Assembly: GCA_039182715.1 (NCBI GenBank)
Contig: JBCDBY010000044.1
Coordinates: 1 to 19,921, forward strand
From: JBCDBY01 sp039182715
GTDB taxonomy: Bacteria; Planctomycetota; PLA2
Length of the DNA stretch: 19,921 nucleotides
Direction: 5' to 3'
The notes under the pieces are model-generated. The model saw nothing but the letters and a program-made list of their open reading frames with translations. It searched no databases and had not been told where the DNA came from. Shown here piece by piece: positions 1 to 6,631 of this stretch. Position 1 is the stretch's first letter, and the number at the start of each line of letters is the position of its first letter. The position numbers and the translations under genes were made by a program.

Positions 1-2
1 GA

Positions 3-53
3 TACGAAGGGGAGTGGATCGTCTTCGGAAAGGGCGTGCGTGTTGATCCTTAG
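3..53 (+). CDS. possible C-terminal tail of an upstream gene (partial)
   Basis: The frame starting at base 3 is open from the window edge and reads YEGEWIVFGKGVRVDP before a TAG at 51-53. The composition is protein-like and it would overlap the GTG start of the next gene by 14 bases, a spacing common in this window. Only 16 residues are visible, so family and function cannot be named and the frame could be open by chance. Confidence 0.3.
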   Translation, partial: YEGEWIVFGKGVRVDP

Positions 54-702
54 CCTGCTGCTGCTGCTCGACCTGCAGACGCCCGGGGAGGAGGTCCTCG
101 CGGCGCTGGCGAAGCAGCCGACGCCGGCGCTCCTCAAGGAGGCGGCGGAGATCTACCGCTATCCGACGTCGGAGGCGGAGGCGACGCGACTCTTCGAGGC
201 GGCCGGCGCGGCGACCAAGCAGGCCGATCCCGTCGTGCGCGTCGCGGCGCTGCGCGCGCTGGCGTCGATGGGGGACCCCAAGGCGGAGATCTACCTCGAG
301 CCCTTCCTGCGGCAGAAGAACCCCAAGCCCGACGAGAAGCAGGCGCTGCTGACCGCCATCGACGCGGTGGGGCGGCTGCGCATCGGTTCACTCATTCCTT
401 CGCTGCTGGCGCTGGCCAAGACGAGCAAGGATCCGACGGTGGCCGACCAGGCGCTGCTGGCGCTCGGCGCCTACGCGGAGAGCAACATGCGCGAGCGAAA
501 GCGGCTGGTCGATCAGGTGCTGGCGCTCGCGCAGTCGCTGCAGCGCAACCGGGGACGCTGGCGCCGCTTGCGGCCGCCCGCGCTGCGTTCGCTGCAGCTG
601 CTCACCGGCCAGCGGCTCAGCTCGGTCGAACTCTTCGCCGGCTGGTGGAAGGTGGCGAAGGAACGCAAGGACCCCTTCACTCCTTCGTCAGCCGGATCGT
701 AG
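40..702 (+). CDS. HEAT-like repeat protein, probably exported
   Basis: A 220-residue protein starting at GTG 40. The first ~12 residues (MLILSLLLLLDL) are a short hydrophobic segment, so it is probably exported or membrane-tethered. Residues ~20-160 are helical pairs of HEAT character: alternating Leu/Ala-rich helices with phrases such as VVRVAALRALASMGDPKAE and DQALLALGAYAE. The C-terminus carries a tryptophan-rich phrase, FAGWWKVAKERKDPF. The gene at 2037-2792 has the same architecture, including a C-terminal WREWWKENKK, so the two look like paralogues. HEAT proteins are usually binding scaffolds; the partner is unknown. No Shine-Dalgarno is obvious and the start overlaps a possible upstream reading frame. 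The 3' end overlaps the converging gene by 26 bases (677-702). Coding status is fairly secure; function is not known. Confidence 0.75.
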   Translation: MLILSLLLLLDLQTPGEEVLAALAKQPTPALLKEAAEIYRYPTSEAEATRLFEAAGAATKQADPVVRVAALRALASMGDPKAEIYLEPFLRQKNPKPDEKQALLTAIDAVGRLRIGSLIPSLLALAKTSKDPTVADQALLALGAYAESNMRERKRLVDQVLALAQSLQRNRGRWRRLRPPALRSLQLLTGQRLSSVELFAGWWKVAKERKDPFTPSSAGS

Positions 703-2011
703 ACTCCCCCCGCGGCGGCACGCGGTCGAGGATCTTCTTCCCGTACCCGCGCTTGCGCACGACGATGCGCGCGTACTCGCCGCCGAGGCCGTCGAGGAAG
801 AAGCGGCCGTCGTCGGTCGTGACGGTGCGCAGGCGGGCGAAGCGGATGTCGGGGTCGGGTCCCGGGAGCGCGACGATCTCGACGCCGCGCAGCGGCTCAT
901 CGTTCTCGTCGATCACGCGGCCGCCGATGTGGAAGCCGGCGGTGAGCCGGGCCTCCATGGGCTTGTTCGCGTAGGCGAAGCGCGTGGTCGCGAATCCGGG
1001 TGCCGAGACGGTGATCTCGAACCGGCCCTGCGACCCCGTACCGCAGTCGAATCGTCCCGCCTCGTCGGTCGTGCGTCGCGTTCGGAACGGATTGGGACGG
1101 ATTCGCTGCAGGTCCTCCGTCATGCGGTCCTGCACCACCGCGGCCCCGGCGATCGGCCGACCCTCCCCGTCGGTCACCACGCCGTGCGCCTGCCGCATCG
1201 GGAATCGATGATGGCCGAGGTGTTCGATCGGCATCGGGTAGGGCCCGTCGTACCACCACGCCTGCACGCTCTGCGGAAGGCGTCCGCGACCGCGCGTCTC
1301 GCGGATCGGCCAGCGCACGCGCAGCGGAACCATTCGATCCTCCTTCGAGTCCGGGACCATGGCGTAGACGTCGATCACGCCGTCGCCGCCGCGCGCCTCG
1401 CGCATCTCGCCGTCGGAGATCACCACGTCGCCATCGATGGAGGACGAGGCAGCACCTTCGTCGGGCCACGCGCAGACCGCGTAGCCGTCCGGCAGGTCGG
1501 GCAACTCGTACTCGCCGTTCTCGTCCGTTTGCGTACGGGCCAGCACGTTCGCGTCGACGTCGAGCAGATGAACCTCGCCCGGCCGCGCGTTCCCCTGCGC
1601 GTCCCGCACGCGCCCGCGCCGCATCGGCGGCGCCTCCAGTTCGAGGTTCAGCGCCTCGCCCGGCTTGCCCCAGACGCGGGCGAGTCCGCCCTCGCCGCGC
1701 GCCTCGACGAGCATCGGAACGCTCGACAGCCCTCCGAAAACAGCGCGTCCTGCTGCATCCGTGCGGCCCTCGTGCTCCTTCCCGTGCAGGTCCCGCAGGC
1801 GCAGCGTGGCGCCTTCCACCGGCTGCCGGTCGCTCGCGCGCACGACGAGAATGTCGATGGTTCCGGGCTCCGCTGTGCGCTCCGGCAGGTCCGGGAGCCG
1901 CCCCCCGCCCGGCAGGACGCCCGCCATGAAGGGGTTGAGCCCCCACAGGAAGAGCAGGAGCAGCGCCGCCAGGGCGGCGAATCGGCGGCGGCGAGGACGT
2001 CTTCGTGCCAT
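677..2011 (-). CDS. membrane-anchored protein with carboxypeptidase-regulatory-like (Ig-fold) repeats
   Basis: A 444-residue protein. It begins with an Arg-rich stretch (residues 2-10) followed by a hydrophobic segment (~11-33), which looks like an uncleaved membrane anchor. The rest holds about four beta-sandwich repeats of the CarboxypepD_reg type, at roughly residues 50-115, 130-190, 280-345 and 365-440. Each has the usual phrase of a variable polar turn, then TD(D/E)xGxF or similar, then a hydrophobic strand: RTDAAGRAVFGGL, QTDENGEYELPDL, TTDEAGRFDCG and TTDDGRFFLDGL. Such domains are non-catalytic surface or periplasmic adhesion/spacer modules. No enzymatic domain is visible. The start is ATG at 2011, with a TAGTAT element shared with the divergent gene 25 bases away. 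The 3' end overlaps the HEAT-like gene at 40-702. Confidence 0.8.
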   Translation of the reverse strand: MARRRPRRRRFAALAALLLLFLWGLNPFMAGVLPGGGRLPDLPERTAEPGTIDILVVRASDRQPVEGATLRLRDLHGKEHEGRTDAAGRAVFGGLSSVPMLVEARGEGGLARVWGKPGEALNLELEAPPMRRGRVRDAQGNARPGEVHLLDVDANVLARTQTDENGEYELPDLPDGYAVCAWPDEGAASSSIDGDVVISDGEMREARGGDGVIDVYAMVPDSKEDRMVPLRVRWPIRETRGRGRLPQSVQAWWYDGPYPMPIEHLGHHRFPMRQAHGVVTDGEGRPIAGAAVVQDRMTEDLQRIRPNPFRTRRTTDEAGRFDCGTGSQGRFEITVSAPGFATTRFAYANKPMEARLTAGFHIGGRVIDENDEPLRGVEIVALPGPDPDIRFARLRTVTTDDGRFFLDGLGGEYARIVVRKRGYGKKILDRVPPRGESTIRLTKE

Positions 2012-2036
2012 GGAACGCTCGCTATACTAATCGGCG
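2012..2036. promoter_or_regulatory. 25-bp divergent promoter gap with overlapping -10 elements
   Basis: The gap holds TATACT at 2023-2028 (plus), 8 bases before the ATG at 2037. On the minus strand TAGTAT (2029 to 2024) lies 12 bases before the ATG at 2011. Neither gene has a Shine-Dalgarno. No clear -35 is seen at the expected distance on the plus side. Confidence 0.5.
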
Positions 2037-2792
2037 ATGAAGTACGCCCCGCTTGCCCTCGTTCTGCTTCTCGTCGCGCCCGCCGTGGCGCAGGAGGAGC
2101 CGGATCCGGCCCAGATCCTCAAGGACCTCACGGCGGCCAACAAGGAGAAGGACCTCACCGTCGCGGCGGCGCTGATCGACCAGATCGCCGAGCTCGCCAA
2201 GTCCTCGAAGGACCAAAAGGCGCTCGAGCCGCTCGCCAAGGAGCTGACCAAGACCTTCAAGCTCGCCAAGGGCAACTGGGGCACGAAGCGCAAGATCCTC
2301 GATACGCTCGGGGCGCTGCGCGCCAAGGGCGGCCTCAGCCTGCTCAAGAAGACGGCGACGATGAAGGACCCGAAGACGGACGACTTCGTGAGCCTGAAGG
2401 TCCAGGCGCTGCTCGCGCTGGGACAGTTCGCCGACTCGAAGCTGGTCGACACGATTCTCGACCAGAGCAAGGATCGCGAGGTGAAGGTGGCGGAGGCGGC
2501 CTACACCGCGATGGCCGGGTACGGCGTGGCCAAGGGCAAGGTGCGCCGCAAGGCGGCCGAGGGCCTCATGAAGCGCATCGAGGCGGAGTACCCGTACACG
2601 ACCGGCGGCACCAACAGCAAGAACCCCGGCGAGGCGGCGATCAAGCGCTGGGACACCCTGCGCAAGCCGATCATCGATGCGCTCCAGGCGGTCTGCCACG
2701 AGAACACGATCAACGACATCAACAACTGGCGCGAGTGGTGGAAAGAGAACAAGAAGAACGCGCGCGCCTGGAAGAACAAGAAGAGCGCCTGA
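2037..2792 (+). CDS. HEAT-like repeat protein with signal peptide
   Basis: A 251-residue protein with a classical signal peptide (MKYAPLALVLLLVAPAVAQ, cleavage likely after residue ~19), so it should be periplasmic or surface-exposed. The mature part is Lys- and Ala-rich helical repeat, HEAT-like: KRKILDTLGALRAKGGLSLL, SLKVQALLALGQFADSKLV and VKVAEAAYTAMAGYGVAKGK. The C-terminus ends in NNWREWWKENKKNARAWKNKK, matching the tryptophan/Lys-rich ending of the protein at 40-702. Similar small HEAT proteins with this ending are, as I recall, frequent in planctomycete genomes. The ATG is 8 bases after TATACT, suggesting leaderless translation. It is followed by hairpins (2828-2900) and is probably not co-transcribed with groEL1. 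Function is unknown; a scaffold or binding role is inferred from the fold only. Confidence 0.8.
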   Translation: MKYAPLALVLLLVAPAVAQEEPDPAQILKDLTAANKEKDLTVAAALIDQIAELAKSSKDQKALEPLAKELTKTFKLAKGNWGTKRKILDTLGALRAKGGLSLLKKTATMKDPKTDDFVSLKVQALLALGQFADSKLVDTILDQSKDREVKVAEAAYTAMAGYGVAKGKVRRKAAEGLMKRIEAEYPYTTGGTNSKNPGEAAIKRWDTLRKPIIDALQAVCHENTINDINNWREWWKENKKNARAWKNKKSA

Positions 2793-2827
2793 TCGGAGAG
2801 GGCTCCGGATCTGAGAAGGCTCCAAAT

Positions 2828-2855
2828 CTGACAGGCGGGCCTGCGGGCCTGTCAG
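2828..2855 (+). terminator. hairpin after HEAT-like gene
   Basis: A perfect 9-bp stem, CTGACAGGC (2828-2836) with GCCTGTCAG (2847-2855), and a 10-base loop. There is no T-run after it, so it may be a Rho-independent-like terminator without a U tract or part of a regulatory leader. Confidence 0.5.
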
Positions 2856-2877
2856 CCAGAATGTCACATTGACACAG

Positions 2878-2900
2878 GGGGCGTCGCTAGGCGGCGCCCC
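2878..2900 (+). terminator. GC-rich 10-bp hairpin upstream of groEL1
   Basis: GGGGCGTCGC (2878-2887) pairs with GCGGCGCCCC (2891-2900) over 10 bp with one G-U pair and a three-base loop TAG. It is followed by TAAGTTATTG. It may terminate transcription from the HEAT-like gene or insulate the chaperone operon. A short TGTCA/TGACA inverted pair lies just before it (2862-2866 and 2870-2874). Confidence 0.5.
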
Positions 2901-2941
2901 TAAGTTATTGCAGCAGCGCATCTTGCGACCGGGGCCCGTTT

Positions 2942-2957
2942 GGGCACTGTGTTCGCT
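2942..2957 (+). promoter_or_regulatory. possible sigma-54-like (-24/-12) promoter for the groEL1 operon
   Basis: GGGCAC-TGTGT-TCGCT at 2942-2957 matches the -24/-12 consensus TGGCAC-N5-TTGCW at 9 of 11 fixed positions, with GG (2943-2944) and GC (2955-2956) ten bases apart as required. It would start transcription near 2967, ~38 bases before the groEL1 ATG. A site this short can occur by chance in high-GC DNA and no enhancer-binding site was recognised. No CIRCE inverted repeat is present here. Confidence 0.3.
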
Positions 2958-3005
2958 TAGCGCAGCGCAACTACCGAGTATCGATATTTCAGGGAGGCAA
3001 GCCTG

Positions 3006-4643
3006 ATGGCAAAGCAGCTCGCTTTCGAGCACGAGGCCCGCGAGAAACTCCTCGCCGGCATCGACAAGTTGGCCCGCGCGGTCCGGTCGACCTTTGGTCC
3101 CCGGGGGCGTACGGCGCTCATCGACAAGGGTTGGGGCAACCCGACCGTCACCAAGGACGGGGTCACCGTCGCGGAGGAGGTCGAGCTGACCGATCCGTAC
3201 GAGAACCTCGGCGCGCAGCTCCTCAAGGAGGCGGCCAGCAAGACTTCGGACGTGTCCGGTGACGGCACCACGACCGCGACCGTGCTGGCGGAGGCGATCT
3301 ATCGCCGCGCGCTTCGCTACGTCACCGCCGGCGCCAGCGTCGCCGCGGTCGGCCGGGGCGTGAACACCGCGGTCACCAAGGTGACCGAGTATCTCGAGGG
3401 CTTCGCCCGCAAGATCGACACCAAGGAAGAGATCGCGCAGGTCGGCACGATCGCCGCGAACGGCGACCGCGAGGTCGGCGACATGATCGCCGAGGCGATG
3501 GAGAAGGTCGGCCGCGACGGTGTCATCACCGTCGAGGAAGGCAAGTCCATGGAGACGACGGTCGACGTCGTCGAGGGCATGCAGTTCGACCGCGGCTTCC
3601 TCAGCCCGCACTTCGCCACGGACCAGGAGCGCATGGAGGCGCATCTCGACGCCCCGCTCATCCTGATCTACGAGGACAAGATCACCGCGGCGGCCAAGCT
3701 CGTGCCGCTGCTCGAGAAGGTCAGCCAGTCCAAGCGCCCGCTGCTCATCATCGCCGAGTCGATCGAGGGCGATGCGCTCGCGACGCTGGTCGTCAACAAG
3801 ATGCGCGGCGTGCTCAACGTCTGCGCGGTCAAGGCGCCGGGCTACGGCGATCGCCGCAAGGCGATGCTGCAGGACCTCGCGATCCTGGTCGGCGGCGAGC
3901 CGATCTTCAAGGATCTCGGCGTCGAGCTCGAGAAGGTGGAGCTGGGCCAGCTCGGCACCGCCAAGCGCGTGACCATCGACTCCGACAACACGATCGTCGT
4001 CGAGGGCGCGGGCAGCTCCGCGGACGTCTCCGGACGCTGCGCGCAGATTCGCCGCGAGATCGAGGCGAGCGACTCCGACTACGATCGCGAGAAGCTCCAG
4101 GAGCGTCTCGCGAAGCTGTCGGGCGGCGTGGCCGAGATCAACGTCGGCGCCGCGACCGAGAGCGAGATGAAGGAGAAGAAGGCGCGCGTCGAGGATGCGC
4201 TGCACGCCACGCGCGCGGCCATCGAGGAGGGCGTCCTGCCCGGCGGCGGCGTCGCGCTCATCCGCGCGCACGACGCGGTGCTCGGCGATCTGACGCTCGA
4301 GCACCACGACGAGCAGCTCGGCGTGCGCATCATCGCCGACGCGCTCACCGCGCCCGCGCACTACATCGCCGAGAACGCCGGTTACGACGGCGCGCTGGCG
4401 GTCAAGAAGATCCGGAAGGGCGAGGGCAGCCACGGTTTCGACGCGGCCAGCGGCGAGACCGGGGACATGTACGAGTTCGGCATCATCGATCCGACCAAGG
4501 TGACGCGTTCCGCACTGCAGAACGCCGCGTCGGTCGCGACGGTGCTGCTTTCGACCGAGTGCCTCGTGACCGACATCCCGGTCGAAGAGGAAGACGATCA
4601 TCACCACGATCACGATCACGGAGGCCCGGGCGACGCCTGGTAG
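3006..4643 (+). CDS. groEL: chaperonin GroEL, divergent copy with His-rich tail (GroEL1)
   Basis: A 545-residue 60-kDa chaperonin subunit, which forms the ATP-driven double-ring folding chamber closed by GroES in the cytoplasm. Full length by family standards. ATP-site features are present: KDG at 50-52, GDGTTTATVLA from residue 85 (Asp86, like E. coli Asp87), and the catalytic Asp in RVEDAL (residue 397, like Asp398), followed by EEGVLPGGGVALIRA. It is visibly more divergent than the second copy (TFGPRGRTALIDKGWGNPTV instead of a TLGPxGRN-type sequence). The usual Gly-Gly-Met tail is replaced by an acidic and His-rich tail, EEEDDHHHDHDHGGPGDAW. The ATG follows GGGAGG (2992-2997). groES starts 11 bases downstream. 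The tail resembles, in kind, the His-rich end of mycobacterial GroEL1, suggesting metal binding or a specialised role; this is inference. Confidence 0.97.
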   Translation: MAKQLAFEHEAREKLLAGIDKLARAVRSTFGPRGRTALIDKGWGNPTVTKDGVTVAEEVELTDPYENLGAQLLKEAASKTSDVSGDGTTTATVLAEAIYRRALRYVTAGASVAAVGRGVNTAVTKVTEYLEGFARKIDTKEEIAQVGTIAANGDREVGDMIAEAMEKVGRDGVITVEEGKSMETTVDVVEGMQFDRGFLSPHFATDQERMEAHLDAPLILIYEDKITAAAKLVPLLEKVSQSKRPLLIIAESIEGDALATLVVNKMRGVLNVCAVKAPGYGDRRKAMLQDLAILVGGEPIFKDLGVELEKVELGQLGTAKRVTIDSDNTIVVEGAGSSADVSGRCAQIRREIEASDSDYDREKLQERLAKLSGGVAEINVGAATESEMKEKKARVEDALHATRAAIEEGVLPGGGVALIRAHDAVLGDLTLEHHDEQLGVRIIADALTAPAHYIAENAGYDGALAVKKIRKGEGSHGFDAASGETGDMYEFGIIDPTKVTRSALQNAASVATVLLSTECLVTDIPVEEEDDHHHDHDHGGPGDAW

Positions 4644-4654
4644 GGAGGAACGTC

Positions 4655-4948
4655 ATGAACATTCGTCCGTTGCGAAACCGCATCGTCGTCAAGGCGCTCG
4701 CACAGCAGGAGCAGACCGCCGGCGGCATCTACCTTCCCGATACCGCGAAGGAGAAGCCGCAGCAGGCGGAGGTCGTCGCCGTCGGCGCCGGCGAGTACGT
4801 CGAGTCGACCGGCGAGACCGTCGCGCCGCCGCTGAACGTGGGCGACCACGTCTTCTTCGGCAAGTACGCGGGGACCGAGATCAAGGTGGCCGGCGAGGAG
4901 TACAAGATCCTCGAGGTCAAGGACGTGCTCGCCAAGGTCGAGCAGTAG
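4655..4948 (+). CDS. groES: co-chaperonin GroES
   Basis: A 97-residue GroES/Cpn10 protein, the heptameric lid of the GroEL chamber. Seen: N-terminal MNIRPLRNRIVVKAL, then the mobile loop with TAGGIYLPDTAKEKPQQ (the GroEL-binding hydrophobic triad is IYL), then the beta-barrel with GDHVFFGKYAGTEIKVAGEEY and a C-terminal ILEVKDVLA. Length is normal. The frame is open further upstream, but the ATG at 4655 is chosen because GGGAGG (4643-4648) lies 6 bases before it and homology begins at MNIRP. It lies between the two groEL genes, 11 bases after the first and 9 bases before the second, so one operon and one lid probably serving both rings. Confidence 0.97.
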   Translation: MNIRPLRNRIVVKALAQQEQTAGGIYLPDTAKEKPQQAEVVAVGAGEYVESTGETVAPPLNVGDHVFFGKYAGTEIKVAGEEYKILEVKDVLAKVEQ

Positions 4949-4957
4949 GAGTTACAC

Positions 4958-6565
4958 GTGGCCAAGCAGCTACTTTTCGATAACGAAGCGCGTCAGCGCA
5001 TCCTCGAGGGCGTCCGGCAGATCGCCGGCGTCGTCAAGGCGACGCTCGGCCCCGGCGGCCGCAACGTCATCCTCCAGAAGTCCTTCGGCGCCCCGACCGT
5101 CACCAAGGACGGCGTGTCGGTCGCCAAGGAGATCGAGCTGGAGGAGCCCTTCCAGAACATGGGCGCCAAGATGGTCCGCGAGGTCGCCAACAAGACCAAC
5201 GACAACGCGGGCGACGGCACCACGACCGCCAGCGTGCTGGTCGAGGCGATCTACGCCGAGGGCATCCGCGCGCTCGCCACGGGCGCGGCGCCGGTCCTGC
5301 TCAAGCGCGGCATCGACAAGGCGACCGCCGCCGTGGTGGAGCGCCTCGAGTCGATGGCGACCCCGGTCGAGGGGCGCGAGCCGATCGTCAACGTCGCGAC
5401 CATTTCCGCCAACCACGACCGCGAGACGGGCGAGCTGCTCGCCGATGCGGTCGAAAAGGCGGGCCGCGACGGCGTCATCACCTGCGAGGAGGGCAAGGGC
5501 ATCGAGACCACCCTCGACACGGTGGACGGCCTGCAGTTCGACAAGGGCTTCATCTCGCCCTACTTCATCACCAACGCCGACCAGCTCAAGTGCGAGCTGG
5601 AGGGTGTCCACATCCTCTTCTTCGAGAAGAAGCTCTCCAACCTGCGCGACCTCGTGCCGGTGCTGGAGCGCATCGCGCAGTCGGGCAAGCCGCTGCTGAT
5701 CGTGGCCGAGGACGTCGACGGCGAGGCGCTGGCCGCGCTCGTCATCAACCGCTTGCGCGGCATCCTCAACTGCTGCGCGGTCAAGGCGCCGGGCTTCGGC
5801 GAGCGCCGCAAGGCGATGCTGGAGGACATGGCGGTCCTGACGGGCGGCACCTTCATCAGCGACGACCAGGGCATTCAGCTGGAGAACATCGACCTCGCGC
5901 ACCTCGGCACCGCCGAGCGCGTGATCGTCGACAAGGACTCCTGCACGATCGTCAATGGCGGCGGCACCGAGCAGGACATCCAGCAGCGCATCGCCCAGAT
6001 CCGCACGCAGATCGAGAAGTCGACCAGCGACTACGACCGCGAGAAGCTCGAGGAGCGGCTCGCGAAGCTCTCGGGCGGCGTGGCGGTCATCAAGGTCGGC
6101 GCGAAGACCGAGGCGGAGATGAAGGAGAAGAAGTTCCGCGTCGAGGACGCGCTCAACGCCACCCGCGCCGCGGTGGAAGAGGGCATCGTTCCCGGCGGCG
6201 GCGTCGCGCTCCTGCGCGCCCGCGAGGCGATCGCGGACGTGAGCTTCGAGGGCGACGAGCTCATCGGCGCGCGCATCCTCACGGAGGCGCTCGCGCTCCC
6301 GCTCAAGACCATCGCCGACAACGCCGGCGAGAACGGTTCGCTCGTGGCGAGCGAGATCCTCGAGAACGGCGATGCCAACTTCGGCTACGACGCGCTCCGC
6401 AAGGAGTACGGCAACATGCTGGAGCTGGGCGTCGTCGATCCGCTCAAGGTGGTGCGCGTCGCGCTGCAGTACGCGGCCGGCCGCGCCGGATTGATGCTCA
6501 CGACGGACACCGTGATCACCGAACTGAAGGATAAGGAGAACGTCGCGGTCGGGGCCACGGCCTGA
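4958..6565 (+). CDS. groEL: chaperonin GroEL, canonical copy (GroEL2)
   Basis: A 535-residue chaperonin starting at GTG 4958, preceded by AGGAG (4947-4951). It is close to the standard family sequence: TLGPGGRNVILQKSFGAPTVTKDG near the N-terminus, NDNAGDGTTTASVLVEAIY with Asp86, KAPGFGERRKAMLEDMAVLTGG in the apical/intermediate region, and RVEDALNATRAAVEEGIVPGGGVALLRA with catalytic Asp397. The C-terminus ends ELKDKENVAVGATA without a Gly-Gly-Met tail. It is probably the housekeeping chaperonin, with GroEL1 as the specialised copy; this follows from the relative conservation only. It sits 9 bases downstream of groES in the same operon. A strong hairpin (6590-6617) follows, so transcription may partly stop before dnaJ. 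Confidence 0.97.
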   Translation: MAKQLLFDNEARQRILEGVRQIAGVVKATLGPGGRNVILQKSFGAPTVTKDGVSVAKEIELEEPFQNMGAKMVREVANKTNDNAGDGTTTASVLVEAIYAEGIRALATGAAPVLLKRGIDKATAAVVERLESMATPVEGREPIVNVATISANHDRETGELLADAVEKAGRDGVITCEEGKGIETTLDTVDGLQFDKGFISPYFITNADQLKCELEGVHILFFEKKLSNLRDLVPVLERIAQSGKPLLIVAEDVDGEALAALVINRLRGILNCCAVKAPGFGERRKAMLEDMAVLTGGTFISDDQGIQLENIDLAHLGTAERVIVDKDSCTIVNGGGTEQDIQQRIAQIRTQIEKSTSDYDREKLEERLAKLSGGVAVIKVGAKTEAEMKEKKFRVEDALNATRAAVEEGIVPGGGVALLRAREAIADVSFEGDELIGARILTEALALPLKTIADNAGENGSLVASEILENGDANFGYDALRKEYGNMLELGVVDPLKVVRVALQYAAGRAGLMLTTDTVITELKDKENVAVGATA

Positions 6566-6589
6566 CCCGTCGCTGATTCACGTTGAATC

Positions 6590-6617
6590 CACGGCGGGGA
6601 AGCGATTCCCCGCCGTG
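6590..6617 (+). terminator. 12-bp hairpin with GCGA tetraloop between groEL2 and dnaJ
   Basis: A perfect stem, CACGGCGGGGAA (6590-6601) with TTCCCCGCCGTG (6606-6617), closed by the GNRA-type tetraloop GCGA. No T-run follows (GTTCATGAA). A smaller repeat GATTCA-CGT-TGAATC precedes it (6575-6589). It may act as terminator, attenuator or mRNA-processing/stability element separating groEL2 from dnaJ, which starts 14 bases later. Confidence 0.6.
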
Positions 6618-6631
6618 TTCATGAACCAAGC

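Noticed and set aside
929..2872. 647-codon plus-strand frame overlapping the CarboxypepD-repeat gene and the second HEAT-like gene
   Set aside because: Out of frame with both convincing genes, Arg/Gly/Ala-rich, no signal or domain.
2930..3000. CIRCE/HrcA operator upstream of groEL1
   Set aside because: GGGCACT near 2942 looks like one half, but no matching GAGTGC half at nine bases; the inverted repeat is absent.
2022..4619. Very long minus-strand open frame (865 codons) antisense to groEL1
   Set aside because: It is the mirror of GC-rich codon usage in groEL1: full of Arg, Leu, Asp, His and Ala with no recognisable domain. groEL1 on the plus strand is certain.
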